NCBI GenBank assembly: GCA_001799195.1
Contig: MGSU01000242.1
Coordinates: 1-6,708 of the forward strand
DNA from: Deltaproteobacteria bacterium RIFOXYA12_FULL_61_11
Lineage (GTDB): Bacteria; Bdellovibrionota_F; JAHFAK01; YA12-FULL-61-11
DNA: 6,708 nucleotides
Reading direction: 5' to 3'
Each line of letters begins with the position of its first letter. Position 1 is the first letter of the stretch. The notes below the pieces were generated by a model. The model was not told where the DNA came from. It saw only the letters and a list, made by a program, of their open reading frames with translations, and did not search any database. The position numbers were made by a program, and so were the translations under genes. This document shows positions 1 to 6,200 of the stretch, piece by piece.

Positions 1-1010
1 AGCTTCTCGTAGACCCGCGAAAGCAGATAGCGCACCAAGCCCGAGTCCGGATCGCGTTCGAGGACCGCGGTCAAATAACGCTCGGCAGGGCGCAGCTCAC
101 CTGCCTGGAGGTGATACCTGCCGAGCGAGACGAGCAATCCGGGTTCGTTGCCGAGCCGTTCTCGGGCTTTGCGGTACTCGGCCAGAGCACGTTCGCGATC
201 ACCGAGCTGGAGATAGACGTCTCCGAGCTTGCGCACCAGATGGAAATTGTCCCGGTTGAGGTCGCAGAGACGTCGGTAGAGGATCAGGGCTTTGGCCCAC
301 TCCTGGGCACCTTCCTCGACCTGGGCGAGGAACCATAGGGTTTCGAAAGCAGAGGGTTGGAGCGACAAGGCCCGTTCGAGGAACAGTCGCGCCGCGGGCA
401 GGTCGCCTCTGCGGAAATGCAACTCCCCTGCGAGATTGAGTGCGTGCAGATGCACGGGATTGGCAGCCAACGCTCGTTGCAGGTAGGTCAGAGCCCCGTC
501 AGTATTGTCCTGCAGCACCGCGGTCAGGGCCAACCGGTATTCGGCCTCGACGGCCTGCCCCTCGTACCGGTCGAGCATCTGGAAGCAGACAACAGCCCTC
601 TCGGGTCGCCGGAAGGCCTCGAGCTGCAAGCGTCCCAGCAAGAGCCAAGCCTCGGGGAAGGCCTCCCTCCGGTCCAGGGCTTGTTGGAGAAAGGTCTCGG
701 CCTCCAGGAAACGCCCGGCTTGAGCCGCTAAACGCCCGGCCTCGAAGGCGAGGATATCGATGTCGCGGCCATGGGCCATGGCCTGGCGCAGCTTCTCGAG
801 GGCTACGGGGATCTGTCGCCGATCCACCAATAGCCGGGCCTCGAGATACGCGGCCATGGCTGCGACCTCGGGTCCCCTCGAAGACGGTTCAGGGGCGAGC
901 TCGAAGCCCAGGTCGGTGGGAGTGGCGGCCACGACCCGTCCGACGGTCGAAGCTGTACAACCCTGGAGAAACCCCAGGGCCACCGCGATCGGTAGCAGGT
1001 ACTGATACAT
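1..1010 (-). CDS. TPR-repeat lipoprotein (3' end beyond left edge)
   Basis: Open from an ATG at 1010 to the window edge with no stop: 336 complete residues are visible and the C-terminus is missing. The N-terminus is a short lipoprotein signal: a hydrophobic stretch (residues 4-15) followed by LQGC, with Cys18 as the expected lipidated residue. Gln at the -2 position is not the commonest choice. After a linker, from about residue 50 on, the protein is alpha-helical with tandem tetratricopeptide repeats. The clearest are two back-to-back 34-residue units at 187-220 and 221-254, flanked by units near 118-153, 154-186, 255-290 and 291-322, with the usual small/aromatic TPR pattern (AL..NP, LG..Y...G...A). 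TPR lipoproteins generally act as protein-docking scaffolds at the membrane; the partner is unknown here. The start is supported by GAGGT six bases upstream and by a good promoter. It is transcribed divergently from the membrane-protein gene to its right. Confidence 0.88.
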   Translation of the reverse strand, partial: MYQYLLPIAVALGFLQGCTASTVGRVVAATPTDLGFELAPEPSSRGPEVAAMAAYLEARLLVDRRQIPVALEKLRQAMAHGRDIDILAFEAGRLAAQAGRFLEAETFLQQALDRREAFPEAWLLLGRLQLEAFRRPERAVVCFQMLDRYEGQAVEAEYRLALTAVLQDNTDGALTYLQRALAANPVHLHALNLAGELHFRRGDLPAARLFLERALSLQPSAFETLWFLAQVEEGAQEWAKALILYRRLCDLNRDNFHLVRKLGDVYLQLGDRERALAEYRKARERLGNEPGLLVSLGRYHLQAGELRPAERYLTAVLERDPDSGLVRYLLSRVYEK

Positions 1011-1039
1011 GCCGTGACCTCACGAACGAAACGCTGCCA

Positions 1040-1068
1040 AGGGTAGAGAGGAGGAGCCCGGGTGTCAA
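1040..1068 (-). promoter_or_regulatory. Sigma70-type promoter for the TPR lipoprotein gene
   Basis: Read on the minus strand, a perfect -35 TTGACA (plus-strand 1063-1068) is followed by a 17-base spacer and a -10 TACCCT (plus-strand 1040-1045). The -10 keeps the key first T, second A and last T. Transcription would begin near 1033, giving a leader of roughly 20-25 bases and a GAGGT ribosome binding site (plus-strand 1017-1021) six bases before the ATG. The match and its placement make this the best-supported promoter in the window; it is a sequence prediction only. Confidence 0.65.
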
Positions 1069-1148
1069 TGGGCGTCGCAACCCTCGTGACCCCGCTCCCT
1101 GCCTCCAGTCCCATCCGATGCCCCCATGCCCTTTCCCGACGAAACAGC

Positions 1149-1158
1149 TCTCGCGAGA
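1149..1158. promoter_or_regulatory. Palindrome TCTCGCGAGA, possible operator
   Basis: A perfect 10-base palindrome, TCTCGCGAGA, sits in the divergent intergenic region about 55 bases before the leader ORF and about 80 bases behind the leftward -35. Its position would suit an operator or activator site for the rightward gene. Perfect 10-base palindromes also arise by chance in GC-rich DNA, and no second copy was noticed nearby. Confidence 0.2.
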
Positions 1159-1213
1159 TGAGCATGTACTTCCCTCACTGCATGAGCGACAATCCTCAAC
1201 CGGGAGGGTAGAG

Positions 1214-1279
1214 ATGCCGGAGCATTGGATCAACAACGACCTGCCGATACGACCACCGCGACGCCTACTCGCTTGGTAG
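1214..1279 (+). CDS. Candidate 21-residue leader peptide (uORF)
   Basis: An ATG at 1214 opens a 21-codon reading frame ending in TAG at 1277-1279. It is preceded by GGGAGG (1202-1207), six bases from the ATG, a better-spaced ribosome binding site than that of the gene it precedes. The peptide begins MPEHWINND and ends in a Pro/Arg/Leu-rich stretch (RPPRRLLAW). The stop codon overlaps the AGGAGG (1278-1283) of the downstream TTG-start membrane-protein gene, which begins 7 bases after the stop in another frame. This arrangement suits translational coupling or a leader-type control, but no conservation data are available and it could be chance. Confidence 0.35.
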   Translation: MPEHWINNDLPIRPPRRLLAW

Positions 1280-1286
1280 GAGGACC

Positions 1287-2777
1287 TTGACCAGTACCCT
1301 TCCCTCATCACTGCTCGCCCGTTGGTTCTGGCCCCTTGCGGCCGTCTTCCTTGTGTTGTTGGCTTCTGCCCAGACCCAGGTCGTCGACCCGGACCTCTTC
1401 TGGCACCTCGCCCACGGCGACTACCTCCGCGAACACGGGCTGCACCGCCTCGATCCCTTCGCCTGTTCGGGCCTGGAACAGGTTGCCTATTACTGGTTGT
1501 TCGATTACCTCGTCTCGGTTTCCTTCGGCTGGGCCGGCTGGCTCGGGGTGCTCGGTCTTGGCAACCTCGTCCTGGTGCTCCTGACGGTGCTCCTGTACCG
1601 TTACCTGCGCCAATTCGGCCACCCCTCTTCCCTCGTCTTCGCCGTCACCCTGCTCGCCATGCTGGCCATGCCCGGCGCCGCGTTGAGACCCTATCACCTC
1701 ACCTTCGCCGCCTGCCTACTCGTGCTGAGCATCTTACAGCGGCGTCTACCCTGGCCATGGGAAGCCTGCGCATTGTTCAGCCTCACCCTTTTCTGGGCCA
1801 ATGTGCACATCTATTACTTCCTGGCCCTCCCCCTGGTCGTCTGGCACTCTCTCGAGAGGTGGTGGGGCAAGGTCGGCAGCGGGACAAGCTCACCTTCCCT
1901 CTTCTGTACCTTGCTCTCGTCCTCGGGTGCCGTCTTCCTGGCCACGCTCTGCACCCCGTTCGGTCTCGACCTCTATACCACCCTCTGGGATATGGTCCTG
2001 GCGGGGACCACGGGTTTCGTCGGCAGGAACGTCATAGAGAGCAAGCCGTTCGACGTGACCCAGGGTTACGCCCCCGCGGTCCTCATCTTGGCGGGACTGC
2101 TCGGGACCTTGGCGTACCGTCGCCGCCATCTCCCCTCGCCGCCCTTGCTGTTCCTCATTGCGGGGTTGTCGGCAGCGGCAGTGCTCCACCAGCGAGAAGT
2201 GCCCTTCCTGGGGTTCATTGCAGCGCCGCTCCTCCTCCGTTCGCTCCCCCCGGAAGAGCTGTCTCCTCGGCGACTCCTCTCACCGAGTTTCGGCACCGCC
2301 GTACTCAGCATCCTTTTTCTCGCTACCCTTGGCCGAATTTCGGCGGAGTTGCTCCTCGAAGCACGCCTTCCCCCACAGCTCTATCCGGTCGAAGAAGCGG
2401 CCTACGTCGAGGCCCGAGAGTTGCCGGGGCCTCTGCTCAACCACTGGAACCACGGCGGTTACCTCATCCACCGGCTCTACCCTCGCTACAAGGTCTTTAT
2501 TGATGGCAGGATCAATGCGCAGTCCGAGGAGGTCTTGGCCGACTACCTCGTCCTCAACAACGCGAACCCGGGCTGGGAGGCGGTCCTCGAACGCCGTCGA
2601 CCGGGGTTGATCCTCTGGCCCACGCCGTCGCCGCTCATCTCCCGGCTCGACAAGTCGCCTCGCTGGAAGAGGGTATTCACGGGAGAGGCGGCCGTGGTCT
2701 TCGTCCCCGTGGAGACCTCCGAACCGCTGTTCGGGCCGCCCGCTCCAGCTATCTCAACCACTGCTCAGAACATCTGA
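1287..2777 (+). CDS. Polytopic membrane protein, GT-C/DPD-type, glycosyltransferase-like
   Basis: This 496-residue protein has about ten hydrophobic segments, including residues 12-28, 82-104, 114-128, 136-150, 160-188, 207-222, 262-276, 286-300, 304-318 and 335-350. Directly after the first helix comes VDPDLFWHLAHGDYL (33-47). Further marks are RPYH (134-137), WANVH (170-174), a CTPFG turn (222-226) and REVPF (303-307). The soluble C-terminal part carries NHWNHGGYLIHRLYP (385-399) and KVFIDGR (402-408). This combination recurs in a widespread family of bacterial membrane proteins resembling GT-C (dolichyl-phosphate-mannose type) glycosyltransferases. In GT-C enzymes, acidic residues in the first external loop matter for catalysis, so the DPD is the candidate site, but no substrate is established and activity is inference. 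The start is TTG at 1287: the frame is closed by TAG at 1209-1211 and no ATG or GTG lies between. AGGAGG (1278-1283) precedes it by only three bases. It may be coupled to the leader ORF. Its 3' end overlaps the convergent Omp85 gene. Confidence 0.85.
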   Translation: MTSTLPSSLLARWFWPLAAVFLVLLASAQTQVVDPDLFWHLAHGDYLREHGLHRLDPFACSGLEQVAYYWLFDYLVSVSFGWAGWLGVLGLGNLVLVLLTVLLYRYLRQFGHPSSLVFAVTLLAMLAMPGAALRPYHLTFAACLLVLSILQRRLPWPWEACALFSLTLFWANVHIYYFLALPLVVWHSLERWWGKVGSGTSSPSLFCTLLSSSGAVFLATLCTPFGLDLYTTLWDMVLAGTTGFVGRNVIESKPFDVTQGYAPAVLILAGLLGTLAYRRRHLPSPPLLFLIAGLSAAAVLHQREVPFLGFIAAPLLLRSLPPEELSPRRLLSPSFGTAVLSILFLATLGRISAELLLEARLPPQLYPVEEAAYVEARELPGPLLNHWNHGGYLIHRLYPRYKVFIDGRINAQSEEVLADYLVLNNANPGWEAVLERRRPGLILWPTPSPLISRLDKSPRWKRVFTGEAAVVFVPVETSEPLFGPPAPAISTTAQNI

Positions 2778-4609
2778 TCCCACTGGATGGAAAGATAGCT
2801 GGCCTTGAACCCGCGGCCCAAGTAGGGCACGCCCACGTCGAGGCGCAGCGGGTCGATGTTGAACTGAGGTACGAGAATGCGCAGGCCGCCACCGACCGAG
2901 GCCTTGAGATCGAAGTCTGCATAGCGATAGAACACGTCCCCGGCATCGTGGAAAGCCACGGCACCAACGTTCAAGCCCAAGAAACGTAGTGGTAGGGTAC
3001 GGTACTCGAGGTTGAGCACCGCTCGGCGTTGCCCGCGGTAAAGATTGGCGACCACCCCGCGCAGGCCGGTAGCGCTGCCGCCGAACGAGAGTACCGCGCC
3101 GTTTTCCGAGCGGGCCAGCACCGTGTGTCCGAGCTGGGCATGGAGTCTGCCGCCGAAGAGCTTGGGGAAGGTGTTGCGCACGACCACGCTGACCCGTCGA
3201 TTGATGAGTTCACCCCCTTGCCAGCGGCCGCTGCCGGAGAGGGAGAACAGATAGATATCGTCACCGAACAAGCCGCGATAGGACAGTGAGGACGTGAGCC
3301 GCACAAAATCGTTGTCCGAGTACCACCAGCGTCGGGAAAGATCGAGTTGATGGCTGAAGTAATACCCCATGCGCAGGGCTTCGGTCAGCCCAAAGGTCTG
3401 CAGATTGACGAACTTGCGGTACTCCGGCTCGAAGCTGGTCCAAGCAACGTAGGGGTAGAGCTGGTTCTCGCTCTGGGGCAGGACCGAGGCTTCGTACCGG
3501 GCGAGCAAACCATCCGGAGCATCCTCGGGGAAGATATCTTCTTCGGCTTCATAGTGCACATAGCCCGCTGCGCAACCGAGCTTGAGGTCGTTTTTGAGGG
3601 TCGAGGCATTGCCGAAGCTCCGCGTCGCGTGCAGACCTCCGGAGACCTCTCGACGGTGATACATCTCTTGGACCTCGTACTCCTCCTCATCGAGGGTGAT
3701 CGTCCGGGTGCGAATCTCATTGCCGACGAAGCTGCGGCTGATCTGACGGCTCGCGGCGAAGGAGGCCCCGTAACCATATTGTTGATCCAGGGTCCGCAAG
3801 GGCAACCCGAGCGAGAGACCGACTCGGCCGCCCTCCAAACGCCCATCCTGGTTCCCGGCTCCGAAGTCGCGACGACGGAGATAGACCTTGCTCTGCTGGG
3901 TCAGGGTCAGCGCCGAACCGGAGAAGCGGACATCCTCATAGTACTGGCCCAGGTTGAAGGTGTCCCGCTGCCACTCGCCGAAGAGGGCGATGGTCTTGTC
4001 GAGCCCGAGGAAGTTCCGTTCGCTCAGCGACAAGTAGAGGTATTCGACATCGTCGGTGCCTTCGATCGAGAGGTCGTTCTCGAGTCGCAGCGACCACAGG
4101 TCCTTGGTGTAGACCAGGAGCTCGACTTCGTCCGGCGCCCCCTCGACGGCCAACGGCAACACGGTGACGAAGGCGAAGATGCGCTTGGCGTTGAGATTGC
4201 GCACCGTCTCGTCGGCGCGAGCCCAGGTGAAGGTCTGGCCGGGCTGGAAGACCAACTCAGCCTGGATCACCTCGTCCCGCGTCGTCACATGGAGGAGATT
4301 GGGGAAATCCGGATAGGGATCGTAGTCGTCGAAGACCGGGTTGCAACGCAGCAGGACTCCGCGGATCCGCTTACCGGAGGGTGTCGTCGCCAGCGTTCTT
4401 CCCGCGCTCTCGAGGTAGGCTCGCAGGCTCGGTTGGGCGGCGATGACCTCCTCGAGGTTGGTCAGGCCCTCGGTGTCCTCGGCGAGGTTCTCTTGGTCCG
4501 AACGTCCCTGGTTGGGCAGGAGCAGCAGACCGACGAGGAGCAGAGAGGCCAGACGGCCGGGATAGCAAGGGACCGTCCACCCGGGAGGTGGACTGGGATG
4601 AAGAACCAC
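2765..4609 (-). CDS. BamA/TamA-like Omp85 outer-membrane protein
   Basis: A 614-residue outer-membrane protein of the Omp85/surface antigen (D15) superfamily. A hydrophobic stretch at residues 20-32 after a 19-residue N-region suggests a signal peptide. Residues about 81-168 (IRGVLL..., TFTWARADETVRNLN, ELLVYTKD) look like one POTRA domain. The rest is alternating beta-strand sequence typical of a 16-stranded barrel, including YLSLSERNFLGLDK (192-205), GGSATGLRG (510-518), NLEYRTLPLRFLG (533-545) and AFHDAGDVF (552-560). It ends DPLRLDVGVPY...SIQWDQMF, with the C-terminal Phe recognised by the BAM machinery. The LRG at 516-518 stands where the family's (V/I)RGF loop-6 motif is expected. Such proteins insert other proteins, or occasionally lipids, into the outer membrane; one or two POTRAs makes a housekeeping BamA unlikely. 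I chose GTG at 4609 because GGAGG lies five bases upstream. An alternative TTG at 4654 overlaps the macrodomain stop (TTGA) and adds 15 residues, but makes a poorer signal peptide. Last gene of the minus-strand cluster. Confidence 0.9.
   Translation of the reverse strand: MVLHPSPPPGWTVPCYPGRLASLLLVGLLLLPNQGRSDQENLAEDTEGLTNLEEVIAAQPSLRAYLESAGRTLATTPSGKRIRGVLLRCNPVFDDYDPYPDFPNLLHVTTRDEVIQAELVFQPGQTFTWARADETVRNLNAKRIFAFVTVLPLAVEGAPDEVELLVYTKDLWSLRLENDLSIEGTDDVEYLYLSLSERNFLGLDKTIALFGEWQRDTFNLGQYYEDVRFSGSALTLTQQSKVYLRRRDFGAGNQDGRLEGGRVGLSLGLPLRTLDQQYGYGASFAASRQISRSFVGNEIRTRTITLDEEEYEVQEMYHRREVSGGLHATRSFGNASTLKNDLKLGCAAGYVHYEAEEDIFPEDAPDGLLARYEASVLPQSENQLYPYVAWTSFEPEYRKFVNLQTFGLTEALRMGYYFSHQLDLSRRWWYSDNDFVRLTSSLSYRGLFGDDIYLFSLSGSGRWQGGELINRRVSVVVRNTFPKLFGGRLHAQLGHTVLARSENGAVLSFGGSATGLRGVVANLYRGQRRAVLNLEYRTLPLRFLGLNVGAVAFHDAGDVFYRYADFDLKASVGGGLRILVPQFNIDPLRLDVGVPYLGRGFKASYLSIQWDQMF
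4575..4593 (-). promoter_or_regulatory. GC-rich hairpin just inside the Omp85 coding region
   Basis: A perfect 7-base inverted repeat, GTCCACC and GGTGGAC, with a 5-base loop lies 16 to 34 bases downstream of the preferred GTG start, within the codons for the N-region of the signal peptide. On the mRNA it would form a compact GC-rich stem close to the initiation site and could tune translation or ribosome pausing. There is no U-tract after it, so it is not an intrinsic terminator. It may be a by-product of proline and glycine codons (PPPGW). Confidence 0.25.
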
Positions 4610-4650
4610 ACCTGCCTCCAGGAAAAGTATGCGAGCACGACCCCTCGCGC

Positions 4651-5244
4651 TCAATCCCCTGCTCTGGCTTCAACGGACGCCTCGAGGCGCCGGAGGACTC
4701 GCTCATAGCAGTCGAAGGCGTCGTCCGAAAAGAGGACCAGCCCGACGCGGCGCACGGAACGTCCATTCTCGGCAAGGTATTGCAGGAGTACCGGCAGAGC
4801 GACCTCCGCCGCGGCTTCGAGCGGATAGCCATACACCCCTGTGCTGATGGAGGGGAAGGCCACGCTCCCGAGCCCGAGTTCCTCGGCCACGCCAAGCGAG
4901 GAACGGTAGGCCGAGGCCAAGACCGCGGGTTCGCCTCGGGTCCCGTCGCGATAGACCGGCCCGACGGTGTGGATGAGGTACCGCGCGGGCAGCGTCCCGG
5001 CGGTCGTCGCTACGGCAGCCCCCGGTTCGAGCCTACCGATCCTTGCAATGAGCTCGCGACACTCGGCCATGATCCTCGGTCCGCCTGCCCGGTGCAGGGC
5101 GCCGTCCACCCCTCCCCCACCCGCCAGAGCGCTGTTGGCCGCGTTGACCAGGGCTTCGGCCGGGAAGCGGGTCAGATCCCCTCGGGCGAGGAAGAGTCTG
5201 CCGTTACCGATGCTACGTTCGAGCTGTCGTTGAGTCGGGTCCAT
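4651..5244 (-). CDS. Macrodomain protein, MacroD/YmdB-type ADP-ribose hydrolase
   Basis: A 197-residue protein that is essentially one macrodomain. The family signature is complete: GDLT (22-25), ALVNAANS.L.GGGGVDGALH (31-51) with Asn34, Asn37 and Asp47 where MacroD/YmdB enzymes have their substrate-positioning Asn and Asp, IHTVGPVYRDG (91-101), and the phosphate-binding loop FPSISTGVYGYP (130-141). Family members bind ADP-ribose, and many remove O-acetyl-ADP-ribose acetyl groups or mono-ADP-ribose from acidic residues of proteins; the intact motifs suggest an active enzyme. No signal peptide is seen, so it should act in the cytoplasm. The ATG at 5244 is chosen because the domain begins about 13 residues later. 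The frame stays open far upstream, but that part is the shadow of the preceding gene. It starts five bases after that gene's stop and has no Shine-Dalgarno, which points to translational coupling. Length is normal for a stand-alone macrodomain. Confidence 0.93.
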   Translation of the reverse strand: MDPTQRQLERSIGNGRLFLARGDLTRFPAEALVNAANSALAGGGGVDGALHRAGGPRIMAECRELIARIGRLEPGAAVATTAGTLPARYLIHTVGPVYRDGTRGEPAVLASAYRSSLGVAEELGLGSVAFPSISTGVYGYPLEAAAEVALPVLLQYLAENGRSVRRVGLVLFSDDAFDCYERVLRRLEASVEARAGD

Positions 5245-5249
5245 GGGGT

Positions 5250-6152
5250 TTACGGGGCCGGGATCGCGGCCAGGAGTCGGGCGAGCTCTTCGTGAATTGC
5301 TATGGAAGTGAGCCCGGGGACGGCAAGGTCGGTGGCTTGGAAGTATCCTGCCCGGTGGAAGGCGGCAATGGCTTGGACATACCCGAGCGGTTCTCGGGTC
5401 CGGTACTGGGTGCTGGGCAACCGGGTAAGGTACGATTGTAAGGCAGCAGTCCCCGACCGACCCGAGGTGGCGAAGGTGACGAGTTTCGACATTTCGAAAA
5501 GTTCGCTGACCGTGGTCGCGCCTTTCTGGTCGGCGAGGCCGTCGAGATAGGCGTGGACCGGCGAGGCTTGGCGCAACTGTTCGAGATAGACCGGACCTTG
5601 ACTGATCAGCTTCTGCAGCACGACTGCCGAATCGCCGCCCCGGGTATCCTCCGCCCCCCGTCGGAACAAGGTCGCGTAGTATTCCTCGGGAGAGTGCGCG
5701 GCCCCGGGTTTGCCGCCGCGGGTATACAGAGCGGTGAACTTCTGCAGCTCCGCGCACAGTCCGAGCAGGTCGTACGCTACCGAGGTGAAGTGTTTGGCCG
5801 ATCTCGTACCCTGTGGGGTGGTATCGACCTCGAAGCGGTGCACGGTATCTCCCCGTTGGTCGGTAGCCGACAACCATGCGGCCAGCAAGCGTCGCAGGGA
5901 AACCATGTCTTTGCTGGAGAGTAGACCTAAGACTGCTGGATTTTCGCCTAAACAGCGCCGCCAGGAGCGATCGACCTCGCTGGCGGCTTCGGTCTTGTAA
6001 CAGCTTGGATCTACTCTCGCGGCTTTGAAGGTATCGAGCATGGCCTGCGGCCAGGTGATACAGGTCTCGGCAGGTGGGAGCGCGAAGCAATCGGCCGAGA
6101 CGGGGGTAACCTGGGAGACGAGGAAGGCGAGGATCGAACAGGCTCTGCGCAT
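5250..6152 (-). CDS. Exported protein of unknown function
   Basis: A 300-residue protein that I do not recognise. The N-terminus is a good Sec signal peptide: MRR, a hydrophobic core (about 5-13), then PVSA with likely cleavage after Ala20, so the mature protein is periplasmic or secreted. No lipobox is present and no further membrane segment is visible. The mature part looks mostly alpha-helical, with cysteines at 22, 31, 51, 67 and 133. Four of the five fall in the first 50 mature residues, so disulfide pairing is plausible. No catalytic motif stands out. The start at 6152 gives a complete signal peptide; the ribosome binding site is weak (TAGGTG). It lies 48 bases after the M16 protease gene and five bases before the macrodomain gene, so it belongs to the same probable operon. 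The codon pattern matches its neighbours and gives no sign of transfer. A role in envelope maintenance with the protease and Omp85 protein is only a guess from context. Confidence 0.8.
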   Translation of the reverse strand: MRRACSILAFLVSQVTPVSADCFALPPAETCITWPQAMLDTFKAARVDPSCYKTEAASEVDRSWRRCLGENPAVLGLLSSKDMVSLRRLLAAWLSATDQRGDTVHRFEVDTTPQGTRSAKHFTSVAYDLLGLCAELQKFTALYTRGGKPGAAHSPEEYYATLFRRGAEDTRGGDSAVVLQKLISQGPVYLEQLRQASPVHAYLDGLADQKGATTVSELFEMSKLVTFATSGRSGTAALQSYLTRLPSTQYRTREPLGYVQAIAAFHRAGYFQATDLAVPGLTSIAIHEELARLLAAIPAP

Positions 6153-6200
6153 GGAGCACCTACCGTGAGAGAGCAGTCTGCGGGCAGAGTACCATACCTT
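6153..6200 (-). other. Short intergenic spacer in the minus-strand operon
   Basis: These 48 bases lie between the M16 stop and the start of the exported protein. No hairpin with a U-tract is present, so there is no sign of an intrinsic terminator, and I see no convincing promoter. A TAGGTG six bases or so before the ATG is the only ribosome-binding-like sequence. This supports read-through from the protease gene. Confidence 0.5.

Larger units (their letters stand above)
1011..1286. other. Divergent intergenic region (regulatory)
   Basis: This stretch separates the leftward TPR lipoprotein gene from the rightward membrane-protein gene. It holds the leftward promoter at 1040-1068, a 10-base perfect palindrome at 1149-1158, and a candidate 21-codon leader ORF at 1214-1279. 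For rightward transcription I see only a weak candidate: a -10-like GACAAT at 1188-1193 without a convincing -35 (TGTACT at 1165-1170 matches three of six). No RNA gene or intrinsic terminator is visible in it. Confidence 0.7.

Noticed and set aside
767-783. 17-base inverted repeat GGCCATGG-G-CCATGGCC
   Set aside because: It lies inside the TPR coding sequence, encodes ordinary residues, has a one-base centre and no repeated partner, so chance in GC-rich DNA is the simplest explanation.
440-1279. 279-codon plus-strand open frame opposite the TPR lipoprotein
   Set aside because: It is Arg/Pro-rich, antisense to the TPR repeats and without a domain. Only its last 21 codons, from the ATG at 1214 with its own RBS, were kept as a possible leader.
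1322-2503. 393-codon plus-strand frame inside the membrane-protein gene
   Set aside because: It is Arg/Pro-rich out-of-frame sequence overlapping a gene with a consistent transmembrane pattern and conserved motifs.
3347-4708. 453-codon plus-strand open frame opposite the Omp85 gene
   Set aside because: It is fully antisense to a gene with clear family motifs, its composition is that of a mirrored GC-rich coding frame, and it shows no recognisable domain or ribosome binding site.
4651-6159. 502-codon minus-strand frame that would fuse the macrodomain to a long N-terminal extension starting at GTG 6159
   Set aside because: The extension is the plus-one shadow of the exported-protein gene, is Arg/Pro-rich low-quality sequence, and the macrodomain proper begins right after the ATG at 5244. 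The exported-protein frame has a proper signal peptide, so it is the real one.
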